From contig JAFMIU010000029.1 in NCBI GenBank assembly GCA_017853835.1, positions 1-39,295 of the forward strand: DNA of 39,295 nt. The letters are read 5' to 3'. The notes beneath the pieces were generated by a model. The model was given only the letters and a program-made list of their open reading frames with translations. It was not told the origin of the DNA and did not search any database. Shown here piece after piece: positions 1-8,100 of the stretch (the stretch's first letter is position 1; each line of letters opens with the position of its first letter). The stretch is from Pirellulales bacterium. Lineage in GTDB: Bacteria; Planctomycetota; Planctomycetia; Pirellulales; UBA1268. A program made the translations under genes and the position numbers.

Positions 1-10
1 TCGGGTGCCC

Positions 11-70
11 GTGGAAGCCCAACGGCGTGAGCCGTGGGACCGGCGCGGTGAACCGCGCGGGGTGTTTGGC
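11..70 (+). repeat. REPIN-like B unit, copy 1
   Basis: This is the first B unit of a dispersed intergenic repeat. It holds a hairpin with arms CCCAACGGC and GCCGTGGG around loop GTGA, with one bulged A. A second hairpin follows, GCGCGG-TGAA-CCGCGC, and then a tail reading close to GTGTTTGGC. The inverted A partner, if there is one, would lie before the window start. No coding function is inferred; the frames that run through it are products of the repeat. Confidence 0.8.
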
Positions 71-128
71 GAGTTGGGGGTGGTCGTATCCGCTCGCCCC
101 ATGGCGTCGGGAGCCGTAGCGAGGCGTT

Positions 129-238
129 TCCCAGGCCTGACGGCCTTGGGCTTGGACAGAGGGTTGCGCAGCTGCTCCGTGGAAGCCCAGCGGCGTGAGC
201 CGTTGGACCGGCGCGGGGAACCGTGCGGCGTGTTTGGC
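129..238 (+). repeat. REPIN-like pair A plus B, copy 2
   Basis: The A unit at 129-156 has a hairpin CCCAGGCC-TGAC-GGCCTTGGG. The B unit at 179-238 is its inverted relative, with slight changes (CCCAGCGGC and GCCGTTGG arms). TTGGGCTT in A and AAGCCCAG in B can also pair across the 22-base spacer, so the whole unit could fold into one long stem. The element lies just past the 3' end of the FAD oxidoreductase gene. The rest of 1-273 holds no convincing gene. Confidence 0.8.
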
Positions 239-273
239 GTGGACCCTCGTGTCGCGTGGCGACAACTCGGCTG

Positions 274-1938
274 TCAGCGCCGGGCGGGCTTCGTCCATTC
301 GAGAACCTGGCCGTCGTCACGCAGCCGTTCGCGGAGACGATCGTAGGGCACGTCCTGAATCACCACCCCCGATTCGATCGCCAGACACGCTGCCGTTGCG
401 GCCGACTGGCCGAGCACCATGAACACCGGCTCCATGCGGATCGAGCCATAGGCGATGTGCGACGCCGACAGGCAGACCGGGACGAGGAGGTTGGTGCATT
501 CCTCCCGCTTCGGACGGATGCTGCGATAGGAAATCCGGTACGGCGTGACACCAACCTGGATGTCGCCTTCGTTGCGGACCTTGCCGTCGGACGTCACCAG
601 CCGGCGAACGTTGTGCGAGTCCATGTTGTAGGCGCCGAGACCGACCGGGTCGTCGGCCACCTCACGCTGCTGGCAGTGGTGCTGCGTCATCACCACGTCG
701 GAGATCATTCGACGGGCTTCACGGACGTACAACTGGTGAGGCCAGTGGTCGTTGTCCACAAACTCATCCTTGGCAGGGCCCCACCGACGGAAATGGGCTC
801 GTACCGACTCCGGCACTCTCGCATGATGGGCGAGCGTCCACATCAGCCCCTGCTGGTAGTCGCGATGGGCCGCGATGATCCTCTCCCGGTCTTCATAGTC
901 GCTGCACGGATACGCTCCATTCGCCCCGAGGTAGTCGGTGCTGATCGCGAAGTTGTTGTTGGTGTCGGTTTTCCGATTGGGCATCATCGTCGGATGCCAC
1001 GGCACGCGATGGTCGCCCGCCTCGAAGTTCCGCAGGAGGAGTTCGTAGTTTCGTTCGTCGTAGACGGCAGGCTTCGTCCACTCGGCCCGGTTCTCCGGCA
1101 CGTCGGTGGTGCACATCCGGAAGCAGTAGGCCTGCAGCCGTCCGTCGCCGTCGCCGTCGTTGCCGGCAGGCTCTGCGGAGATCAGCGGCAGCAGGCCGCT
1201 CGTCGGATCACCCGGCACCACGTAGGGATCGACATCGTGCGTGAACTGGTGCTTCACAGCCCGTGTCAGCTGGATGCCATTGAGGGTTTCGCCGTAGGCC
1301 GCGTTGGCTTCCCGGCCGACGTGAAACGACACGCCGCTCCCCGCCATGACATCTCCCTCGTAGGTCGTGTCGAGAAACATCCGACCGACGAAGGTGCGGC
1401 CCGATTCCATGCGGAGCGCACGGATCGAGCCGCCTTCCATCAGCACGCCCCCGTCGAGGTCGAGCCGTTCGCCAAGGACGAGTTCGACGCCAGCCTCCGC
1501 GAGCCACTCGCGAAAGATCCGCTCGGCAACGTGCGGCTCGAAGGTCCACATCTCCGCCTCCCCTGCCGCCGTGCGGCGGGCCAGCCTGTCGCCCGGAGGC
1601 TCGTGGCTCCAGGCGGCCGGATCGGCGTAGTGGTTCCCGATACGACGATAGAACTCACGAGACAATCCGCCAATGGCCGCCTTGTTGCCGATATCGGTCG
1701 CCCCAAGGCCGCCAGACGAGAGGCCGCCGACGTGGTGTCCTGGTTCGATGAGCACCACCGTGTGGCCCATGGCTCGAGCTTGGATCGACGCCACGACGCC
1801 CCCCGACGTGGCCCCGTAGACCACGATGTCGTGCGGCGGTTCGGCCGCCATGCCACTCAGGCAGGCGAGCAGGGCCACGGCGGCGGCCGCGAAACCGGCG
1901 ACGTCATGCACAGATCCGTCCTCACGGCGTTTGATCAT
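274..1938 (-). CDS. Exported FAD-dependent oxidoreductase
   Basis: The product has 554 residues when started at the ATG at 1938 and belongs to the FAD-dependent oxidoreductase group (FAD_oxidored type) that is abundant in planctomycetes. A basic N-terminus and hydrophobic stretch (about residues 1-32) look like a signal peptide. A Rossmann motif follows at 37-51 (DIVVYGATSGG), then the family's VGGLSSGGLGATD segment at about 70-82. The C-terminal region carries LLVPVCLSASHIAYGSIR and a GQSAATAA segment, typical of the FAD-binding end of this group. The substrate cannot be read from sequence. The start overlaps the upstream ROK kinase gene by 17 bases, so translation is probably coupled. An in-frame start at 1992 would put 18 extra residues before the signal peptide and is less likely. 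Confidence 0.85.
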   Translation of the reverse strand: MIKRREDGSVHDVAGFAAAAVALLACLSGMAAEPPHDIVVYGATSGGVVASIQARAMGHTVVLIEPGHHVGGLSSGGLGATDIGNKAAIGGLSREFYRRIGNHYADPAAWSHEPPGDRLARRTAAGEAEMWTFEPHVAERIFREWLAEAGVELVLGERLDLDGGVLMEGGSIRALRMESGRTFVGRMFLDTTYEGDVMAGSGVSFHVGREANAAYGETLNGIQLTRAVKHQFTHDVDPYVVPGDPTSGLLPLISAEPAGNDGDGDGRLQAYCFRMCTTDVPENRAEWTKPAVYDERNYELLLRNFEAGDHRVPWHPTMMPNRKTDTNNNFAISTDYLGANGAYPCSDYEDRERIIAAHRDYQQGLMWTLAHHARVPESVRAHFRRWGPAKDEFVDNDHWPHQLYVREARRMISDVVMTQHHCQQREVADDPVGLGAYNMDSHNVRRLVTSDGKVRNEGDIQVGVTPYRISYRSIRPKREECTNLLVPVCLSASHIAYGSIRMEPVFMVLGQSAATAACLAIESGVVIQDVPYDRLRERLRDDGQVLEWTKPARR

Positions 1939-2950
1939 GGGGCAGTCGTGCGGCCTCGATGGCCGCGCCCCGCGCCCCGGCAGTGTCACCATGCGGCATC
2001 ACGTGGATGGGGAGCGATGCCTGCTCCTCCCGCTGCTCCGGCATTCCCGCGCGGACCTCATCGAGGAACCACCGCTGAAACTCCTTCGACGTCTCGACGG
2101 CGCCGCCGCCGACGATCAAAGCGTCGGGATCGAACACGTTGATCATTTCGTCGAAGAACAGACCAAGGGCACGGGCCTGAACACGAAAAATGGCCCGGCA
2201 CATCTCGTCGCCACGTTCGGCCATTCCCCGCACCTTCGTGGCAGCCGTCGCGATGTCGTCGGCGGCCAGGATGTGATCGGGGTGCTTGGCCAGAAAATAC
2301 GGCAGCAGCGTGCGACGGATGGCCGTCAGGGAGCAGAGCGATTCGAGGTCGCCCGTGCGGCCGCAGTTACACGCCGGGACGAGCCCCTCGATGTCTGGAA
2401 TCGACTGAAAGGGGATCAGCACGTGGCCGAGTTCGCCGCCAAACCCGTTGCGGCCGGTGACGAGCCTGCCGCCGACGATCACGCCGCCCCCAAGGCCCGT
2501 GCCAATGATCGCCGAGATGCTCGTGGCGTCGTTGGTGGCACCGAAGATCGCGACATGGCCCCACAGGGCCGCGGCGTTGCAGTCGTTGAGATAGACGACC
2601 GGGAGGCCCAGCCGCGATTCGAGGCCGGCCCGGATGTCGTAGCTGGCCCAGCCGGCGTGCACGAAGTTGGTCGAGCCTTTTCGACTCAGCACGCCCATGG
2701 CACTCGCGGGCCCAGGGGTGTCGAGGCCCGCCGCCACGATCCTGGCACGATTGATGCCTGCGGTGCGGCAGGCCACGTCGAGCCCTTCTGCGATCTGCCC
2801 CAGGCACACGTCGGGCCCCTCCACGCTCCTCGCCGGATGCTCGCAGAGGCCGTCGATCAGAAACCGGCCCGTCGCGTCGAGAAACGTGTAGTTGATCGCG
2901 GTGCCCCCGAGGTCGATCCCGGCCACCACACCATCTGTTCGTGACGACAT
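1922..2950 (-). CDS. ROK-family sugar kinase
   Basis: This 342-residue protein is a ROK-family kinase, a group that includes glucokinase, other sugar kinases and some repressors. It has no N-terminal helix-turn-helix, so a kinase is favoured. Visible motifs are the ATP phosphate loop DLGGT (13-17), the catalytic-site NDCNAA (122-127, Asp123), GTGLGGG (150-156) and GELGHV (172-177). The family's zinc-binding site is normally His-Cys-x-Cys-Gly-x2-Gly-Cys. Here CNCGRTGDLES (194-204) has Asp in place of the third Cys, and there is extra sequence between His176 and the first Cys. It lies 36 bases after the SufE gene and overlaps the FAD oxidoreductase gene. The substrate is unknown; glucose or another hexose is plausible. 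Confidence 0.9.
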   Translation of the reverse strand: MSSRTDGVVAGIDLGGTAINYTFLDATGRFLIDGLCEHPARSVEGPDVCLGQIAEGLDVACRTAGINRARIVAAGLDTPGPASAMGVLSRKGSTNFVHAGWASYDIRAGLESRLGLPVVYLNDCNAAALWGHVAIFGATNDATSISAIIGTGLGGGVIVGGRLVTGRNGFGGELGHVLIPFQSIPDIEGLVPACNCGRTGDLESLCSLTAIRRTLLPYFLAKHPDHILAADDIATAATKVRGMAERGDEMCRAIFRVQARALGLFFDEMINVFDPDALIVGGGAVETSKEFQRWFLDEVRAGMPEQREEQASLPIHVMPHGDTAGARGAAIEAARLPHDQTP

Positions 2951-2986
2951 GTCATCTCCTCCCAGGCGGCTCGGCCGCCGTTTGTT

Positions 2987-3424
2987 TCAGACGGCTTTTT
3001 CGAGTGCCGCAAACTCCCGCTTCACTCGGGCGACGATCGCCCGCAGGCCTCGGGTGCGCAGGATGCCGAGCACATCGGCCAGCCCCATGCGGTCGAGAAT
3101 GTCATCGGAGAGATCCGCCACCTGCTGAAGCGGGCGGCCATTCACCGCCTCGGCCAGAATCGCCACGAATCCCTTGACGGTCGGCGCCTCCGGGGCCACC
3201 TCGCCCACGAGCCGAGCGAGGCCGCCATCAGACTCCACCCAGAGGAAGACGGGCGTCTGGCACTCGTGGATGCGACGATCCTCGATCGCCTTGCGGGCCT
3301 CGTAGTCGGCCGTCAGCGGCGCGAGGCCGTTGGCGAAGTCGACGAGGAGTTCGAGCTTTTCCCGGGCATCGAGGTCGGCAAACTCGCCGATCAACTCGTC
3401 GAGCCGCTCACGCACGCTGGACAT
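2987..3424 (-). CDS. sufE: SufE-like sulfur acceptor protein
   Basis: The product is 145 residues long, the usual size for SufE. It carries the SufE-fold pattern: an N-terminal helix ending in REKLELLVDFANGL, then HECQTPVFLWVE with the expected sulfur-accepting Cys at residue 55, and a C-terminal helical part including LADVLGILRTRGL. SufE proteins take persulfide sulfur from a cysteine desulfurase (SufS) and pass it to the SufBCD scaffold for Fe-S assembly. No sufS or sufBCD gene is in the window. The start is only 3 bases after the stop of the thiosulfate sulfurtransferase gene, which suggests a joint sulfur-handling transcript. Whether the sulfurtransferase feeds this protein is inference. 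Confidence 0.9.
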   Translation of the reverse strand: MSSVRERLDELIGEFADLDAREKLELLVDFANGLAPLTADYEARKAIEDRRIHECQTPVFLWVESDGGLARLVGEVAPEAPTVKGFVAILAEAVNGRPLQQVADLSDDILDRMGLADVLGILRTRGLRAIVARVKREFAALEKAV

Positions 3425-3427
3425 GGC

Positions 3428-4324
3428 TCAGGCGTGCAGTGTTGCGGTGGATGATGCCGACGAACCGCCCCCGGGCTCCGCACCCTTGGCGATCGGCACC
3501 CGCACGGCGTTGCCCCATTCGAGCCACGAGCCGTCGTAGTTTTTCACGTTGCCGAACCCGAGGAGATACGTGAGCACAAACCACGTCAGGCTCGATCGCT
3601 CGCCGATCCGGCAGTAGGCGATGGTCGGCGACCGCCGCTTCATCTTCAGCTCCTTGATATAAAGCTGTTCGAGTTCCTTGGCGGTCTTGAACGTGCCGTC
3701 GTCGTTGCAGTTCATTGGCCACGGCACGTTGAGGGCGCCCGGGATGTGGCCGCCGCGAACGGCACCTTCGTTGGGATAGTCGGGCATGTGCATCCGCTCG
3801 CCGCGATACTCCTCGGGGCTCCGAACGTCGAGCAGCTGCTTGCCGGCCTTCTGATGCTTGAGCACCTCGTCGCGGAGTGCACGGATCGAGCCGTCCTGCT
3901 CCTGGGCCGTGTAGGACGCCGCCGGGTAGGAAACCCGCTCGTTCGACCACTCCCGGCCATCGAGCTGCCAGCGCTTCCGGCCACCATTCATGATCCGGCA
4001 GTCTTTGTGGCCGTAGAGCTTGAAGACCCAGAAGGCGTAGCAGGCCCACCAGTTGTTCTTGTCGCCATAGAACACCACCGTGGTGTCGTTGGAGATGCCC
4101 CGCTCGGCACAAAGCTTTTCGAATGCGGCCCGGTCGATGTAGTCGCGGACGACCGCACACTGGAGGTCCACCGCCCAGTCGATCTCGACGGCTCCGGGAA
4201 TATGGCCCTGCGTGTAGAGCGCGCGATCCTCGTCGGATTCGACGATCCTGACCGAGGGGTCGGAGAGGTGTTCGGCCACCCATTCGGTCGACACAAGCAC
4301 ATCGGGATGGACGTAGGCAGGCAT
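3428..4324 (-). CDS. Thiosulfate sulfurtransferase (rhodanese)
   Basis: This is a two-domain rhodanese of 298 residues, predicted to move sulfane sulfur from thiosulfate to an acceptor such as cyanide or a thiol (EC 2.8.1.1). The inactive N-terminal domain spans about 8-125 and includes [20 protein letters not shown]. The catalytic domain (about 145-280) has [13 protein letters not shown] and the active loop CRIGERSS with the nucleophile Cys238. The loop is the CRIGERSS type of actinobacterial CysA/SseA-like enzymes rather than the mammalian CRKGVTA. The ATG at 4324 is chosen because GAGGAG precedes it at good spacing; a longer frame to 4417 adds 31 residues without family similarity. It is the first gene of a minus-strand run with sufE, the ROK kinase and the oxidoreductase. 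Confidence 0.92.
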   Translation of the reverse strand: MPAYVHPDVLVSTEWVAEHLSDPSVRIVESDEDRALYTQGHIPGAVEIDWAVDLQCAVVRDYIDRAAFEKLCAERGISNDTTVVFYGDKNNWWACYAFWVFKLYGHKDCRIMNGGRKRWQLDGREWSNERVSYPAASYTAQEQDGSIRALRDEVLKHQKAGKQLLDVRSPEEYRGERMHMPDYPNEGAVRGGHIPGALNVPWPMNCNDDGTFKTAKELEQLYIKELKMKRRSPTIAYCRIGERSSLTWFVLTYLLGFGNVKNYDGSWLEWGNAVRVPIAKGAEPGGGSSASSTATLHA

Positions 4325-4436
4325 GGCGAAACTCCTCGTTTGGGGCGGGATTGTCGTCAATCCTGCCCGATCTCCGCATCGTAGTGCATGCCCCGCGGCG
4401 CTGCAACGAGCCCTCATGATGCGCCGGACTATCTGC

Positions 4437-4442
4437 TAGGAT
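4437..4442 (+). promoter_or_regulatory. Candidate -10 box of ettA
   Basis: TAGGAT lies 70 bases before the ettA start, in the 187-base divergent gap with the sulfurtransferase gene. The same hexamer followed by C occurs before guaB at 29831. No good -35 box was found at the usual spacing, so this remains a weak candidate. Confidence 0.3.
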
Positions 4443-4511
4443 CGAGCGGCGTTGGTTCTCCACGCCATCTCCTGTCCCGCTCCCCTTCCCCTTTCGAGAC
4501 GACCGCATCCG

Positions 4512-6185
4512 ATGGGCCCCGCCTTCATCTTCCAGATCTCAGGCCTGACCAAGAAGTTTGGACAGCGCGAACTGCTCAAGAACATCAACCTCGCCTTCTA
4601 TCCCGGCGCGAAGATCGGCCTGCTCGGTCGCAACGGCGCCGGCAAGAGCACCCTCATGAAGATCATGGCGGGCATCGATCGCGACTACGACGGCGAAGCC
4701 AGGCTCGCCGACGGATACACCGTGGGCTACCTCGAGCAAGAGCCGCGGCTCGACCCAGCCAAGACGGTGTTTGAGAACGTGATGGATGGGGTCGATCACG
4801 TGCGGTCGGTGCTGCGCCGCTACGAGGAGATCAACGCCAAGTTTGCCGAACCGCTCGACGATGCCGAGATGGAAAAACTGCTTGCCGAGCAGGCCGCCGT
4901 GCAGGACGAGATCGATGCGAAAAACCTCTGGGATCTCGATCGGCAGGTCGAGATCGCCATGGACGCCATGAACCTGCCGCCGGCCGACTGGGGGGTGACG
5001 AATCTCTCCGGCGGTGAGCGGCGACGCGTGGCACTCTGTCGCCTCCTCCTCGAGAAGCCCGACCTCCTTCTTCTCGATGAGCCGACGAATCACCTCGATG
5101 CCGAGAGCGTGAACTGGCTGGAGCGGTATTTGGCGGAATACACCGGCACGGTCGTCGCGGTGACGCACGACCGCTACTTCCTCGACAACGTCGCCAAGTG
5201 GATCCTCGAGGTTGATCATGGCCGGGGCATTCCCTTCGAGGGCAACTATTCGGCCTGGCTCGAGCAGAAGAAGACCCGTCTCGAGCAGGAGGAAAAGCAG
5301 GCCAGTGCCCGCCAGAAGACGCTCGACCGCGAACTCGAGTGGGTTCGGATGTCGCCCAAGGCGAGGCAGGCCAAGAGCAAGGCCCGGCTCGCAGCCTATG
5401 AAAAGCTGGCAGCCGAGCAGGCGGCCGTGCGGGATTCCGAGGTTGAGATCTTCATTCCTGCGAGCCGACCGCTCGGCGATCAGGTGATCGACGTGGAGAA
5501 CATCTCGAAGGCCTTCGGCGACAAACTCCTCTTCGAGAACCTCTCGTTCCGGCTGCCTCCGGGTGGCATCGTGGGGATCATCGGCCCCAACGGCGCCGGC
5601 AAGACGACGCTCTTCCGCATGCTTGTGGGGCTCGAGAAGCCCGACACGGGCACGGTGAAGGTCGGGGCGACCGTCGACGTCGGGTATGTCGATCAGAGCC
5701 GCGACGCCCTCGATCCAAACAAGACCGTGTTCGAGGAGATCTCGGGCGGCCACGACACGATCGAGCTCGGCAAGCGAACGGTCAACGCCCGCAGCTATGT
5801 CGCGAAGTTCAACTTCATGGGGCCGGACCAGCAGAAGAAGGTGGGGTCGCTCTCCGGTGGTGAGCGAAACCGCGTGCACCTGGCCAAACTGCTTCGTGGC
5901 GGTGCCAACCTCCTGCTCCTCGACGAGCCGACGAACGATCTCGACGTCGACACGCTGCGGTCACTCGAGGAAGGAATCACGAGCTTTGCCGGGTCCGTGG
6001 TGGTGATCACCCACGACCGGTGGTTTCTCGACCGCCTCGCCACGCACATCATCGCCTTCGAGGGGGATGGATACGTGCACGTCTGCGAGGGCAACTTCGA
6101 GGTCTACGAGCGAAGTCGCAAGGAGCGGCTCGGCATGGGGGCCGACGAGCCCCATCGCTTCCGCTACAAGAAGCTGACGCATTAA
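4512..6185 (+). CDS. ettA: ABC-F translation factor EttA
   Basis: The product has 557 residues from the ATG at 4512, matching the roughly 555 of EttA, the energy-dependent translational throttle. EttA binds the ribosomal E site and gates entry into elongation according to the ATP/ADP ratio. It has two ATPase domains and no membrane segment. Domain 1 has Walker [10 protein letters not shown] (39-47), signature LSGGER (165-170) and [12 protein letters not shown] (185-196). The EttA arm insertion is at about 94-140. The linker between domains is charged and rich in Gln, Lys and Arg (about 245-300). Domain 2 has [17 protein letters not shown] and [12 protein letters not shown]. The longer frame from 4452 adds 20 residues with no family match. 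It stands alone on the plus strand. Confidence 0.95.
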   Translation: MGPAFIFQISGLTKKFGQRELLKNINLAFYPGAKIGLLGRNGAGKSTLMKIMAGIDRDYDGEARLADGYTVGYLEQEPRLDPAKTVFENVMDGVDHVRSVLRRYEEINAKFAEPLDDAEMEKLLAEQAAVQDEIDAKNLWDLDRQVEIAMDAMNLPPADWGVTNLSGGERRRVALCRLLLEKPDLLLLDEPTNHLDAESVNWLERYLAEYTGTVVAVTHDRYFLDNVAKWILEVDHGRGIPFEGNYSAWLEQKKTRLEQEEKQASARQKTLDRELEWVRMSPKARQAKSKARLAAYEKLAAEQAAVRDSEVEIFIPASRPLGDQVIDVENISKAFGDKLLFENLSFRLPPGGIVGIIGPNGAGKTTLFRMLVGLEKPDTGTVKVGATVDVGYVDQSRDALDPNKTVFEEISGGHDTIELGKRTVNARSYVAKFNFMGPDQQKKVGSLSGGERNRVHLAKLLRGGANLLLLDEPTNDLDVDTLRSLEEGITSFAGSVVVITHDRWFLDRLATHIIAFEGDGYVHVCEGNFEVYERSRKERLGMGADEPHRFRYKKLTH

Positions 6186-6222
6186 GCCCGCGGGCGATAT
6201 CACACGCATGCTGTCGCGCCTT

Positions 6223-6364
6223 TGGCTCCGGCTTGGGGGCGCTGGTGATGGTGGCACGCGTCGGGGTTGCCCACACGCTGACGGTCGCGCCGTCGCCGCC
6301 GTCCCGGCGTCGGCTCCCGCTTGAGGGCGCTTGTGTGGGTGCCACGCTTCGGGGTTGCCCACAC
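6223..6364 (+). repeat. Two imperfect 54-base direct repeats
   Basis: Copy 1 is at 6223-6276 and copy 2 at 6311-6364, 88 bases apart start to start. Both run from GGCTCC or GGCTCCC, through a central GGGCGC block, to an identical end CGGGGTTGCCCACAC. The inverted form of GGGGTTGCCCA occurs once more at about 6473-6483. The unit is unrelated to the A/B hairpin repeat further on. Its function is unknown. Confidence 0.7.
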
Positions 6365-6532
6365 CCCGTCGCCGGACGCTCGCGTCGGGCATCCTGCCCT
6401 TTGGCTCGCTCGGCATTGGCTTCGCTCCGCCATCCTGGCTCCGCTCGCCACTGACGCCGTCTCCCGGGGCATGGGCAACCCCTCGCTCGTCACACGGCGG
6501 GGCGCTGCGGGGCGGGGCGATTGCGGGGCTCC

Positions 6533-6592
6533 GTGGAAGCCCAACGGCGTGAGCCGTGGGACCGGCGCGGTGAACCGCGCGGCGCGTTTGGC
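6533..6592 (+). repeat. REPIN-like B unit, copy 3 (solitary)
   Basis: This B unit has the hairpin CCCAACGGC-GTGA-GCCGTGGG and the second hairpin GCGCGG-TGAA-CCGCGC, ending in CGCGTTTGGC. The upstream ACGGCGGGGCG...GATTG sequence resembles the A-to-B spacer of the next copy, but the A unit itself is missing. This suggests loss of A or a partial duplication. Confidence 0.8.
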
Positions 6593-6641
6593 GCGACGAG
6601 CTGAGGGGGCCCAACGGCGGTGATGGGAGTAGCGGGGCGTG

Positions 6642-6760
6642 TCCCAGGCCTTACGGCCTTGGGCTTGGACGAGACGGCGGGGCGATTGGGGGTGCCCGTG
6701 GAAGCCCAACGGCGTGAGCCGTGGGACCGGCGTGGTGGATCGCATGGCGTGCGTGGCTCG
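6642..6760 (+). repeat. REPIN-like pair A plus B, copy 4
   Basis: The A unit at 6642-6670 has its hairpin with loop TTAC (GGCC-TTAC-GGCC). The B unit begins at 6698. TTGGGCTT in A and AAGCCCAA in B are perfect inverted 8-mers. The second hairpin after B is degraded here (GCGTG then CGCAT). Confidence 0.8.
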
Positions 6761-6821
6761 TCACGTGGCGGAATTCGAGCGGCATGACCCTTTCGGCCGT
6801 GACCACGCCCGGTCGTGCGGG

Positions 6822-7364
6822 TTACGGAATCGCGAGCGCGGCGTAGGCTACGAGCGAGGCGACGGGCGGAATCACCCACGCCATCCACCGTGGCCGTCGC
6901 ACCACAACGCCGACTCCGATCGCGGCGGCCACGATCGCGATCGCAACAACCGACTCCACCCCGAGCACCCGCGGCGTCGCCCGCTGCAGAAACCGGATCG
7001 CCATGAAGACCGCCACGATGATTCCTCCCCCCACGCCCGCCCGCCCGATCCCCCGCGCACAAAACTCCGTGGCCACATGCGTCGCCAGGAAGATCGCATA
7101 CGGGAAAAAGAGCTCACGGTTCCCGGTGGCGGCGTGCGCCACCGCCCAGAGCAGTGCCGGCACCAGCCGCAGGAGCGACGCGAGTCGGAAGTCGGCCAGG
7201 ATCTGCCCGACACACGCCAGCACCCCAAGCCCCACCCAGGGCGGCCCACCAAGGCCATGGGCCGCGACAAGGAAGCCCATCTGGACGGCCAGAAACCCGG
7301 CCGTCGATCCGAGACGGTGAAACCCACCGTCTGGCGGCGACGGATTCGGCGGAGAACGCGTCAT
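6822..7364 (-). CDS. Small multi-pass membrane protein, unknown
   Basis: This 180-residue protein of unknown family has about four or five hydrophobic segments, among them AGFLAVQMGFLVAAHGLG, ELFFPYAIFLATHVATEF, VGGGIIVAVFMAIRFL, VLGVESVVAIAIVAAAIGVGVVV and WVIPPVASLVAYAALAI. A short Pro/Arg-rich cytoplasmic-looking N-terminus precedes them. The ATG at 7364 overlaps the stop of the lysozyme gene as ATGA, so the two are probably translated together. The longer frame to 7406 would overlap the lysozyme gene by 46 bases. No catalytic motif is visible. The pairing with a secreted GH25 lysozyme suggests an envelope role, but this is inference only. Confidence 0.75.
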   Translation of the reverse strand: MTRSPPNPSPPDGGFHRLGSTAGFLAVQMGFLVAAHGLGGPPWVGLGVLACVGQILADFRLASLLRLVPALLWAVAHAATGNRELFFPYAIFLATHVATEFCARGIGRAGVGGGIIVAVFMAIRFLQRATPRVLGVESVVAIAIVAAAIGVGVVVRRPRWMAWVIPPVASLVAYAALAIP

Positions 7365-8077
7365 CCCAGTCGGATCGCGTCGAAGGACGCACGGTCGCCG
7401 TACCACGCGTCACGATCCACGCGGCCGCGAACGCCGGCCACCGAACCCTTCGACGTGTATTGCCAGAACGACCACCGCTCCCACGCTCGCGGAACGTATC
7501 GCGACGGAGTCTTCACATAGGCCGCAAGCCACAGGGGGCACCCGAGGGCGTCGCCATCGCCGGCCTTGTCACGCCAGAAAAAGAGGCCGGCATAGATGAT
7601 CGGCGCCGCCGACTGCAGCGAGCGAAGGCGCTCGACGAACGTCTCCGTCCACCGTCGCACCTCGTCGGGCGTCGCGCCGTCGGTCTGTTCGAGATCAAGC
7701 ACGAGCGGAAGATCACCCCCCTCCGGCCGCACGGTGTCGTGGAATCGCTCGGCCTGTGTCGCGGCATCGGCACCCGGGCGGCCAAAGTGATACGCCCCTC
7801 GGATGAGCCCGGCTTCGCGCATCGCCGGCCAGTTGTCGGCGAACCGCGGGTCGGTGAAATCGAGCCCCTCCGTCGCCTTGCAAAAACAGAACGTGATGCC
7901 CGCCGCGGCAACAGCTTTGAAATCGACCGACCGCTGCCAGTGCGACACGTCGATCCCCTGGATCGCGAAGGCTTCAGGATCAACGTCGCCATCGGCGGCC
8001 ACGGGTTCGGCCCCCGAGGAGCCACGGGCCGTCACGGTCGCAGCGGCGATGGCCATCAGGCGACGACGCGACAGCAT
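7361..8077 (-). CDS. Tat-type secreted GH25 lysozyme
   Basis: The product is a 238-residue glycoside hydrolase family 25 muramidase, predicted to cut the MurNAc-GlcNAc bond of peptidoglycan. The ATG at 8077 is preceded by GGAGG at about 8 bases. The resulting N-terminus has a twin-arginine-like signal (SRRRLM followed by a hydrophobic AIAAATV stretch, about residues 3-23). The GH25 barrel begins with GIDVSHWQ (41-48). It continues through FCFCKATEGLDF, GAYHFGRP and LPLVLDLE, with the expected acidic pair Asp128 and Glu130, and ends with FWQYTSKG and GRVDRDAWYGD. It lies 23 bases after ispH and overlaps the next membrane-protein gene. Targets could be its own wall or other bacteria; sequence does not decide. 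Confidence 0.9.
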   Translation of the reverse strand: MLSRRRLMAIAAATVTARGSSGAEPVAADGDVDPEAFAIQGIDVSHWQRSVDFKAVAAAGITFCFCKATEGLDFTDPRFADNWPAMREAGLIRGAYHFGRPGADAATQAERFHDTVRPEGGDLPLVLDLEQTDGATPDEVRRWTETFVERLRSLQSAAPIIYAGLFFWRDKAGDGDALGCPLWLAAYVKTPSRYVPRAWERWSFWQYTSKGSVAGVRGRVDRDAWYGDRASFDAIRLG

Positions 8078-8100
8078 CCTGCAGGCCTCCACCGCGATGA

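Larger units (their letters stand above)
6186..6821. other. 636-base gene-free repeat region
   Basis: This gap lies between the convergent ettA and small membrane-protein genes. It begins with a 10-base perfect palindrome GCCCGCGGGC (6186-6195). It then holds two 54-base direct repeats, a solitary REPIN-like B unit and a full A-B pair. Reading frames across it give low-complexity Arg/Pro/Ser-rich peptides with no start or family support. No promoter or RNA gene was recognised. Confidence 0.75.

Noticed and set aside
223..2142. 639-codon open frame on the plus strand
   Set aside because: It is antisense to the FAD oxidoreductase and ROK genes, which have clear motifs; its translation is His/Arg/Val-rich without family features, as expected for a shadow frame in GC-rich DNA.
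6200..6745. 181-codon frame in the gap after ettA
   Set aside because: It is made of the direct repeats and REPIN-like units read in the reverse strand; low complexity and no start support.
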